12,126 nt of DNA, taken from NCBI GenBank assembly GCA_946413885.1, contig CAMKMK010000054.1, positions 1 through 12,126 on the forward strand, read 5' to 3'. This DNA is from an uncultured Prevotellaceae bacterium. GTDB taxonomy: Bacteria > Bacteroidota > Bacteroidia > Bacteroidales > Bacteroidaceae. The translations under genes and the position numbers were made by a program. Positions 5,982 to 12,126 of this stretch are shown here, in pieces. The notes below the pieces were generated by a model. The model was not told the origin of the DNA. It was given only the letters and a program-made list of their open reading frames with translations, and searched no databases. Each line of letters begins with the position of its first letter. Positions within the stretch are counted from its first letter, which is position 1.

Positions 5982-8150
5982 TTACTCCTTGTCGAGGAGA
6001 AGATTCATGATCTCGCATGCTGCTTTGGCAACACTGGTGCCAGGACCAAATACTGCAGCTACACCAGCCTTGTAGAGGAAGTCGTAGTCTTGAGCGGGAA
6101 TTACACCGCCAGCGATTACCATGATGTCTTCGCGGCCCAGTTTCTTCAGTTCCTCAATAAGCTGAGGAATCAATGTCTTGTGGCCAGCAGCCAAAGAGCT
6201 GGCACCTACCACGTTGACATCGTTCTCTACAGCCTCGCGAGCGGCTTCAGCAGGAGTCTGGAACAAGGGTCCCATATCCACGTCGAAACCACAATCTGCA
6301 TAACCAGTGGCTACCACTTTGGCACCACGATCATGACCATCCTGTCCCATCTTGGCAACCATGATGCGAGGACGACGGCCTTCCTTCTTGGCAAATTCCT
6401 CGGTCAACTCACAGGCTTTATCAAAGTCTGTGTCGTTCTTGCTTTCACTTCTATACACGCCTGAAATAGTTCTGATTACTGCTTTATAGCGACCTACGAC
6501 AGCCTCGCAGGCATCGCTGATTTCACCCAAAGTGGCACGATGTCCAGCAGCGGTGACTGCCAGATCCAACAGGTTGTGCTCACTCTTCTTGCCTTCGTTG
6601 AACTCGCGCACGCACTCTGTGATGGCTGCCAAATCAGCCTTAACCTGTGCCTCGTCGCGTTCAGCACGAAGTTTCTTCAGTCCCTCAACCTGCTCCTCAC
6701 GAACTGCGGTATTGTCAATCTCGAGAATATCGATGGGATCCTCGTGATCCAGACGATACTTGTTGACACCCACGATGGTCTGAACGCCAGAGTCAATACG
6801 AGCTTGAGTGCGGGCAGCAGCCTCTTCGATACGCATCTTGGGAAGACCTGTCTCGATGGCTTTAGCCATACCGCCCAGTTTCTCAATTTCCTGAATGTGC
6901 TCCCAAGCCTTGAGGTACAGTTCCTGAGTCAGTTTCTCAACGTAGTATGAACCAGCCCATGGGTCGATGTGCTTGCACACCTGTGTCTCGTTCTGAATGT
7001 AAATCTGGGTGTTACGTGCGATACGAGCAGAGAAGTCGGTAGGCAGGGCGATAGCTTCATCGAGAGCGTTCGTGTGGAGTGACTGGGTGTGACCCAATAC
7101 GGCTGCCATTGCCTCGATACAAGTACGGCCAACATTGTTGAAGGGATCTTGTTCTGTCAGAGACCAACCAGAGGTCTGAGAATGGGTACGCAGGGCCATA
7201 GACTTGGGGTTCTTGGCTCCAAAGCTTTTCACAATCTTAGCCCACAGCAGACGACCTGCACGCATCTTGGCAATCTCCATGAAGTGGTTCACACCAATAG
7301 CCCAGAAGAAGGAAAGACGGGGTGCGAAAGCATCTACGTCGATACCAGCGTTAACACCTGTGCGGAGATAATCGATACCGTCAGCCAAGGTGTATGCCAA
7401 CTCGATATCAGCGGTTGCGCCAGCCTCTTGCATGTGGTATCCTGAGATGGAGATGCTGTTGAACTTGGGCATCTTCTGACTGGTGAATTCGAAGATATCA
7501 GCGATGATCTTCATTGAGAATGCAGGAGGATAGATGTAGGTGTTACGAACCATGAACTCCTTCAGGATGTCGTTCTGGATGGTACCTGCCATCTCCTCAA
7601 GCTGAGCTCCCTGCTCCAGACCAGCGTTGATGTAGAATGCCAGAACGGGTAATACACCACCATTCATAGTCATGGAAACGGACATCTTGTTCAAGGGAAT
7701 GCCTGCGAAGAGCACCTTCATGTTCTCGATGGAACAGATAGATACACCAGCTTTACCTACATCACCTACAACACGCTGGTTGTCAGGATCGTATCCACGA
7801 TGAGTGGGAAGGTCAAATGCAACAGACAGACCTTTCTGACCACTCGCCAGGTTACGACGATAGAACGCGTTACTCTCCTCGGCAGTTGAGAATCCTGCGT
7901 ACTGACGGATAGTCCACGGGCGGAAGGGATACATCATACTATAGGGACCACGCAGATAGGGAGGAATACCTGCAGCAAAGTCCAGATGCTCCATGTTCTC
8001 GAGGTCTTCCTTCGTATAAACTGGTTGGATATCAATCTGCTCAGGAGTCTTCCAGTTGGCAGTGATACCATTCTCTTTTTGCCATTGTTGGCCATTCTTT
8101 GCCTCAATGCCAGCAAAGATATCTATTTGGTTAAATGATTTGCGTGCCAT
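5982..8150 (-). CDS. mutB: Methylmalonyl-CoA mutase, large (catalytic) subunit
   Basis: A 722-aa adenosylcobalamin-dependent mutase interconverting succinyl-CoA and (R)-methylmalonyl-CoA, the rearrangement step of the succinate-propionate route. The N-terminal barrel contains YPFRPWTIRQYAGFSTA with Y84, VRNTYIYPP with R202, and SGYHMQEAG with H239. These match the substrate-contacting Y89, R207 and H244 of the Propionibacterium enzyme at a constant offset of five. The C-terminal B12-binding domain carries DGHDRG with the cobalt-ligating histidine at about H606, then the expected GASSLAAGH and IAGGVIP segments. Full length, with no missing motif. It is the second gene of the operon; only 3 bases separate its ATG from the mutA stop, implying translational coupling. 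It pairs with MutA as a heterodimer. Epimerase, MeaB and decarboxylase genes are not in the window. Confidence 0.97.
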   Translation of the reverse strand: MARKSFNQIDIFAGIEAKNGQQWQKENGITANWKTPEQIDIQPVYTKEDLENMEHLDFAAGIPPYLRGPYSMMYPFRPWTIRQYAGFSTAEESNAFYRRNLASGQKGLSVAFDLPTHRGYDPDNQRVVGDVGKAGVSICSIENMKVLFAGIPLNKMSVSMTMNGGVLPVLAFYINAGLEQGAQLEEMAGTIQNDILKEFMVRNTYIYPPAFSMKIIADIFEFTSQKMPKFNSISISGYHMQEAGATADIELAYTLADGIDYLRTGVNAGIDVDAFAPRLSFFWAIGVNHFMEIAKMRAGRLLWAKIVKSFGAKNPKSMALRTHSQTSGWSLTEQDPFNNVGRTCIEAMAAVLGHTQSLHTNALDEAIALPTDFSARIARNTQIYIQNETQVCKHIDPWAGSYYVEKLTQELYLKAWEHIQEIEKLGGMAKAIETGLPKMRIEEAAARTQARIDSGVQTIVGVNKYRLDHEDPIDILEIDNTAVREEQVEGLKKLRAERDEAQVKADLAAITECVREFNEGKKSEHNLLDLAVTAAGHRATLGEISDACEAVVGRYKAVIRTISGVYRSESKNDTDFDKACELTEEFAKKEGRRPRIMVAKMGQDGHDRGAKVVATGYADCGFDVDMGPLFQTPAEAAREAVENDVNVVGASSLAAGHKTLIPQLIEELKKLGREDIMVIAGGVIPAQDYDFLYKAGVAAVFGPGTSVAKAACEIMNLLLDKE

Positions 8151-8153
8151 ATT

Positions 8154-9998
8154 TCAGATTCCCAATTTAGCGTTATACTCTTTCAATGTCTTTAACTGGT
8201 CAACGCGAACGTGTATAAAGTTCTCGATACCAGCTGCCTTGAGGTCTTCTGAACAAGCAGGAGCACCAGCAACAACGAACATCGCACGTCCGTTGAGGTA
8301 CTTGTAAGCAGGGATTGCATACTCTGCATATTCGTCATCGCTGGAACAGAGCACCACGATGTCAGCTCCTGCCTCAAGAGCCTTGTCAACACCTTCTTCT
8401 ACGGTGGAGAATCCTAGATTGTCGATTACTTTGTAACCAGCAGCGGCAAGGAAGTTGCAGCTGAATTGTGCACGCGCCTGACGCATAGCCAAATTACCGA
8501 TGGTTAGCATGAAAGCAACTGGGATCTTGGCTGCCTTTTCTGTAGAGAGACGCAGCGTCTCGAAGTCACTTGCCAAACGGGTGGATTGGATGGCTGGAAT
8601 GGTACTCTCGCAACCACAATCTTTGCAGGTTTCCAATGGGGCCTTTCCTTCACTCTTCTCAGTGAAGTTGGGGAATTGATTGGTACCCAGCAGGAACTCT
8701 TTGCGCTTGCCAGCATTGGCGTGACGGGTAACATTGGTCTCATTGATGGTTTGCTGCACAGTACCAGCCTTGGCTGCAGCCAAGAAACCACCTTCTTCCT
8801 CAACAGAAAGGAACAGTTTCCAAGCCTGACCTGCCAGAGCTGTAGTCAGTTCCTCCAAGAAATAGGAACCACCTGCAACGTCAACAATACGGTCGAAGTG
8901 GCATTCATCCTTGAGCAGTAACTGCTGATTGCGGGCAATACGTTCAGCAAAATCAGTGGGAGTTTCATAAGGAGTGTCAAAAGGAGTCACAACGATACTC
9001 TCTACACCACCCAAAGCAGCACTCATGGTCTCTGTCTGAGAACGCAACATATTCACGTAGCTGTCAAATATGGTCTGATTGTAGGTGGTGGTGTAGGCGC
9101 AAACGTGCATCTTTGCACTCTCTTTGTCAGAGGTGTATTGTGCAACGATCTCAGCCCACAGGAGACGTGCGGCACGCAGCTTAGCGATTTCCATGAAATA
9201 TACGCCATTGATACCCAGATTGAACTTGATATTTTTTGCTGCCAACTCAGGAGAAATGCCAGCATCGGTCAATTGAGCCAGGTATTCATTACCCCAAGCC
9301 AAAGCGTAACCTAAATCCTGGTAACTGTAAGCACCTGCATCTGTCAATTTGTAAGCATTCACTGAGATTGCACGGAATTTGGGATAGGCTGCTAAAGTCT
9401 CTACCAAAGCCTTGGCATTAGCGAGCATTTCGGTAGTATCTTTACCCTTCATCAAAATCTTCTCTATCGGGTCAAAACTGATAGAGCCTTCAATCTTCTG
9501 GGGATCTATGCCCTTTTGCTCGAAGTAAGCAACCAGAATTTGTGCCAACTCCAAAGACTTGCATTGGCAGGTTACGAAGTTCAACTCCACGTATTCAGCA
9601 TAGATACCGTCGAGGAGAGTTGCCACGTAATCTGCACTAACTTTCTCAGAAGGAATGATGAATCCCAAGCTATCAACACCTCTGTTGAGGATATCCAAAG
9701 CTTTGGCGTTTGCCTCTTTGGCATCATCACACTTGATGTCCTGACGGACATGCCATTCATTGTCTGCGGCTTTGTTGCCGCGAACATAGGGGAACTCACC
9801 TGGCAAGGCGTTTACTGTGGCCAACTTGTCCACATCCTCCTTGAGATAAAAAGGTTCCATTGAGAAACCTTCATTAGTTCTCCAAACCATCTTCTTCTGG
9901 AAGTCCGCTCCCTTCAGGTCAACTTGGATTTTGTCCAGCCATTCCTGACGGGTAGGGGCTTTGAAATCAGAAAAAAGTTTTTCTTTACTATCTGCCAT
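8154..9998 (-). CDS. mutA: Methylmalonyl-CoA mutase, small subunit
   Basis: A 614-aa partner of MutB, homologous to it but non-catalytic in characterised heterodimers. It shows the mutase fold (KFNLGINGVYFMEIAKLRAARLLWAEI region, and AERIARNQQLLLKDE) and a C-terminal flavodoxin-like domain. In place of the B12-ligating DxHxxG it has GNLAMRQARA, so no cobalt ligand, as expected for this subunit. A CKDCGC cysteine cluster lies in the linker before that domain. The start is set at the ATG at 9998 (MADSKEKLFSDFKAPTRQEW). An in-frame ATG at 10049 would lie within the -7 promoter box and adds a non-conserved MHAFKKSNIFIFISNN extension. It is the first gene of a two-gene operon and divergent from the transporter. 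The leader of about 40 bases is too short for a cobalamin riboswitch. Confidence 0.95.
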   Translation of the reverse strand: MADSKEKLFSDFKAPTRQEWLDKIQVDLKGADFQKKMVWRTNEGFSMEPFYLKEDVDKLATVNALPGEFPYVRGNKAADNEWHVRQDIKCDDAKEANAKALDILNRGVDSLGFIIPSEKVSADYVATLLDGIYAEYVELNFVTCQCKSLELAQILVAYFEQKGIDPQKIEGSISFDPIEKILMKGKDTTEMLANAKALVETLAAYPKFRAISVNAYKLTDAGAYSYQDLGYALAWGNEYLAQLTDAGISPELAAKNIKFNLGINGVYFMEIAKLRAARLLWAEIVAQYTSDKESAKMHVCAYTTTYNQTIFDSYVNMLRSQTETMSAALGGVESIVVTPFDTPYETPTDFAERIARNQQLLLKDECHFDRIVDVAGGSYFLEELTTALAGQAWKLFLSVEEEGGFLAAAKAGTVQQTINETNVTRHANAGKRKEFLLGTNQFPNFTEKSEGKAPLETCKDCGCESTIPAIQSTRLASDFETLRLSTEKAAKIPVAFMLTIGNLAMRQARAQFSCNFLAAAGYKVIDNLGFSTVEEGVDKALEAGADIVVLCSSDDEYAEYAIPAYKYLNGRAMFVVAGAPACSEDLKAAGIENFIHVRVDQLKTLKEYNAKLGI

Positions 9999-10046
9999 TT
10001 TGTTATTAGAAATAAAAATGAATATGTTGCTTTTCTTAAATGCGTG

Positions 10047-10077
10047 CAAATTTACTCAATTTTGAAGAAAGAGCAAA
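10047..10077 (-). promoter_or_regulatory. Promoter of the mutA-mutB operon
   Basis: On the minus strand TTTG (10077-10074), 19 bases and TAAATTTG (10054-10047) match the Bacteroidetes consensus exactly. Initiation is expected near 10040, giving a leader of about 41 bases and supporting the mutA start at 9998. Confidence 0.75.
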
Positions 10078-10158
10078 ATTTCCAGCACGAAATTGAATAA
10101 TATTCCACAGAATCTGACTTTTTTTCATCTATAGTAAATATCCTATGTGTTTTTTTCC

Positions 10159-10166
10159 TACCTTTG
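10159..10166 (+). promoter_or_regulatory. -7 box of the AspT-family transporter gene
   Basis: TACCTTTG matches TAnnTTTG. No TTTG occurs at the proper distance upstream, only AT-rich sequence. Initiation near 10173 would exclude the longer ORF start at 10145 and favour the ATG at 10202. Confidence 0.55.
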
Positions 10167-10201
10167 TCGTTAGAAAGGATAACAAAACAAGACATTTGAA
10201 A

Positions 10202-11905
10202 ATGGATTGGCTACAGACCTTGTTTATTTCGACTGACAGTGTCGCCCACATTGTTTTATTATATGCAATTGTCATATCTGTTGGAATTGGATTGGGACGA
10301 ATTAAAATTGGAGGTATCTCGCTTGGTGTTACTTTCGTCCTTTTTGCAGGGATTCTGGCTGGACATCTTGGATTCACAGGAACAACTAATGTGCTGACTT
10401 TCATACAGGATTTTGGACTTATCCTATTTGTATATTGCATTGGTTTGCAGGTGGGACCTGGTTTTTTCGAGAGCATGAAGGAGGGTGGTATCAAATTGAA
10501 TTTAATGGCTTCCTCGATCATCTTGCTTAATGTGATATGTTGCATTGGACTGTTTTATCTGGTTTTCTTCGATGGAAGTTTGTCACATCGGGATAATTCG
10601 ATGAATTTAGCTATGATGGTAGGTGTTCTATGCGGCGCTGTTACCAACACGCCTGGTTTGGGTGCCGCCACGGAGGCTTGCAGCCAAATTTTTGGATCAG
10701 ATGCCCCTTCTATTGCAAACGGGTACGCTTGTGCGTATCCTCTTGGCGTTGTGGGCATTATATTGGCCACCATAGCTATTCGTTATATCTGTCATGTAAG
10801 TCTGCAGAAGGAGCAGGACCAGATAGAAAAAGAACGTGCAGAAAACCCTCATGTCAAACCTCACAAGATGACTCTTGAGGCGATGAATAAATCTCTATCG
10901 GGTCGCACATTGATGCAGATAAAACAGTTCCTGGCTCGAGATTTTGTGGTGAGCCGTATTCTGCAGGATGGTCATGTCTCTATTCCTAATCGTGATACAA
11001 TCATTCATGAAGGAGACAAGATGTTTCTCGTATGTGCAGAGGATGATGCTGAGGCTATTAAGGCATTCATCGGTCCAGAAGCAGAGGTGGAATGGGCCGA
11101 TCAGGACATGCCTTTCGTTAGTAAGCATGTGTTGGTGACTCAGCCCAGTATGAATGGAAAAACGTTTGGCAGTTTACATTTCAGTTCCGTATATGGCGTG
11201 AATGTAACCCGTATTCGTCGTGGCGATTTGAATCTGTATGCTGATCGTAATCTGCGTATGCAGGTAGGTGATAAGATTGTTGTGGTTGGACCAGAAGATG
11301 CTGTGGATCGTGTAGCCAACAAGATGGGAAATAGTGTTAAGAGTCTTGATCATCCCAATTTAGCTGCTATTTTTATAGGTATTTTCGTTGGCATCATCTT
11401 TGGCTCTATTCCTTTTGTTATCCCTGGTGTTCCCACTCCTGTGAAATTAGGTTTGGCTGGTGGTCCATTGATTGTCGCTATTCTGATTGGACGTTTTGGC
11501 TACAAGATGAAACTTGTTTCATATACAACTACGAGTGCTAATTTAATGTTACGTGAGATAGGTCTTGTACTTTTTCTTGCTAGTGTTGGAATCAAAGCTG
11601 GTGCGACTTTTGTTGATACTGTCATTGCAGGTGATGGCCTGACGTATGTTTGGTGTGGATTCCTGATTACTGTTTTGCCCATTCTGATTGTAGGTACTAT
11701 AGCTCGTCTTCGTTATAAGCTTAATTATTTTACGTTGATGGGATTGATTGCAGGATCCAACACGGATCCTCCCGCTTTGGCATTTGCCAATCAGACTGCA
11801 TCCAACGATGCTCCCGCGGTGGGCTATAGTACCGTCTATCCTTTGAGTATGTTCCTCAGAATTCTTACAGCACAATTGATTATACTGTTTTTGTGTGTGA
11901 TGTAA
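10202..11905 (+). CDS. AspT/YidE/YbjL-family transporter with two RCK_C domains
   Basis: A 567-aa inner-membrane protein with the inverted two-half layout of the aspartate:alanine exchanger (AAE) family. The N-terminal half has about five hydrophobic segments and the signature AVTNTPGLGAA (TNTPG near 148-152). Two soluble TrkA-C/RCK_C domains follow (about 222-290 and 305-373), each with a GDKxxxV-type strand (EGDKMFLVCAEDD, VGDKIVVVGPEDA). The second membrane half ends with SNTDPPALAFANQTAS (near 519), the counterpart of the first signature. Only AspT itself is well characterised as an amino-acid exchanger, and YidE/YbjL-type members are mostly of unknown substrate, so dicarboxylate or amino-acid transport is only a suggestion. 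Its placement divergent from mutAB, whose pathway involves succinate, is compatible with organic-acid exchange but does not prove it. The start MDWLQTLFISTDS is preferred because the in-frame ATG at 10145 precedes the promoter box. A strong terminator follows. Confidence 0.9.
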   Translation: MDWLQTLFISTDSVAHIVLLYAIVISVGIGLGRIKIGGISLGVTFVLFAGILAGHLGFTGTTNVLTFIQDFGLILFVYCIGLQVGPGFFESMKEGGIKLNLMASSIILLNVICCIGLFYLVFFDGSLSHRDNSMNLAMMVGVLCGAVTNTPGLGAATEACSQIFGSDAPSIANGYACAYPLGVVGIILATIAIRYICHVSLQKEQDQIEKERAENPHVKPHKMTLEAMNKSLSGRTLMQIKQFLARDFVVSRILQDGHVSIPNRDTIIHEGDKMFLVCAEDDAEAIKAFIGPEAEVEWADQDMPFVSKHVLVTQPSMNGKTFGSLHFSSVYGVNVTRIRRGDLNLYADRNLRMQVGDKIVVVGPEDAVDRVANKMGNSVKSLDHPNLAAIFIGIFVGIIFGSIPFVIPGVPTPVKLGLAGGPLIVAILIGRFGYKMKLVSYTTTSANLMLREIGLVLFLASVGIKAGATFVDTVIAGDGLTYVWCGFLITVLPILIVGTIARLRYKLNYFTLMGLIAGSNTDPPALAFANQTASNDAPAVGYSTVYPLSMFLRILTAQLIILFLCVM

Positions 11906-11926
11906 TGCGTTGAAAATATTGCAAGG

Positions 11927-11961
11927 AGGGGAAGCAAATCAAATCATGCTTCCCTTTTTTT
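11927..11961 (+). terminator. Intrinsic terminator of the transporter gene
   Basis: GGGAAGCA (11929-11936) pairs with TGCTTCCC (11947-11954) around a 10-base loop; G-T and A-T pairs can extend the base. A seven-T run (11955-11961) follows directly. Confidence 0.92.
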
Positions 11962-12055
11962 ATATTGAACATGTGTTTTTTATTCGCGTGCGCTTATATA
12001 TAATAAGGTATAGTGAATTTTTTTTGTAGTTTTTGCAAAAAAGTTGCGTGATAGT

Positions 12056-12086
12056 TTTGCTGTTGTTGCGGAAGTGCGTACCTTTG
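12056..12086 (+). promoter_or_regulatory. Strong Bacteroidetes-type promoter facing out of the window
   Basis: TTTG (12056-12059), 19 bases and TACCTTTG (12079-12086) fit the consensus exactly, with T- and A-rich sequence and the palindrome TTTTTGCAAAAA (12030-12041) upstream. Initiation near 12093 would transcribe a G+C-rich leader that runs off the end. Its gene is not visible; a stable RNA or a highly expressed gene is possible. Confidence 0.65.
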
Positions 12087-12126
12087 TCCCCGCAAACGAG
12101 GCATGCCCTCCCGTCTTGGCGGTCCG

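Noticed and set aside
9999..10060. Cobalamin riboswitch upstream of the B12-dependent mutase
   Set aside because: The predicted leader is only about 40 bases, too short for a cobalamin riboswitch, and no B12-box-like sequence was seen.

Overview
The window looks like a piece of a Bacteroidales chromosome, most likely Prevotella or a close relative (Segatella type). Three things point there: Bacteroidetes-type promoters with a TAnnTTTG -7 box and a TTTG/TTG -33 box, a heterodimeric methylmalonyl-CoA mutase as used for succinate/propionate formation, and a pair of glucuronoxylan-degradation genes, one of which resembles XynE of Prevotella bryantii.

Layout. Bases 1-341 hold no gene. They contain a short CRISPR-like array: three identical 36-bp repeats at 111-146, 176-211 and 242-277, then a degenerate fourth copy at about 307-340, with intervals of 29, 30 and 29 bp. 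A stretch of potentially structured RNA (1-110) precedes it. Directly downstream on the same strand is a 524-aa TnpB/Cas12-like RuvC nuclease gene (342-1916) with all three RuvC acidic residues but no zinc-finger cysteines. Its stop codon lies 1 bp from the end of a convergent gene. This array-effector pair is the most unusual part of the window and may be a minimal RNA-guided nuclease locus. No cas1, cas2, cas4 or tnpA gene is visible, but the window begins immediately upstream.

Next come two divergent secreted carbohydrate-active genes: an SGNH/XynE-like esterase (minus strand, 1918-3096) and a GH67 alpha-glucuronidase (plus strand, 3272-5185), with back-to-back promoters between them. Together they would remove ester and (4-O-methyl)glucuronic acid substituents from xylan or xylo-oligosaccharides. 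The gap 5186-5981 holds terminator-like hairpins, one small unrecognised ORF with its own promoter, an inverted repeat and a 9-bp tandem repeat.

The minus-strand operon mutA-mutB (9998 down to 5982) encodes both subunits of B12-dependent methylmalonyl-CoA mutase, with a clear promoter and a strong intrinsic terminator. Divergent from it is an AspT/YidE-type transporter with two RCK_C domains (10202-11905), followed by an intrinsic terminator. The last 165 bases end in a well-formed promoter that must drive something beyond the window.
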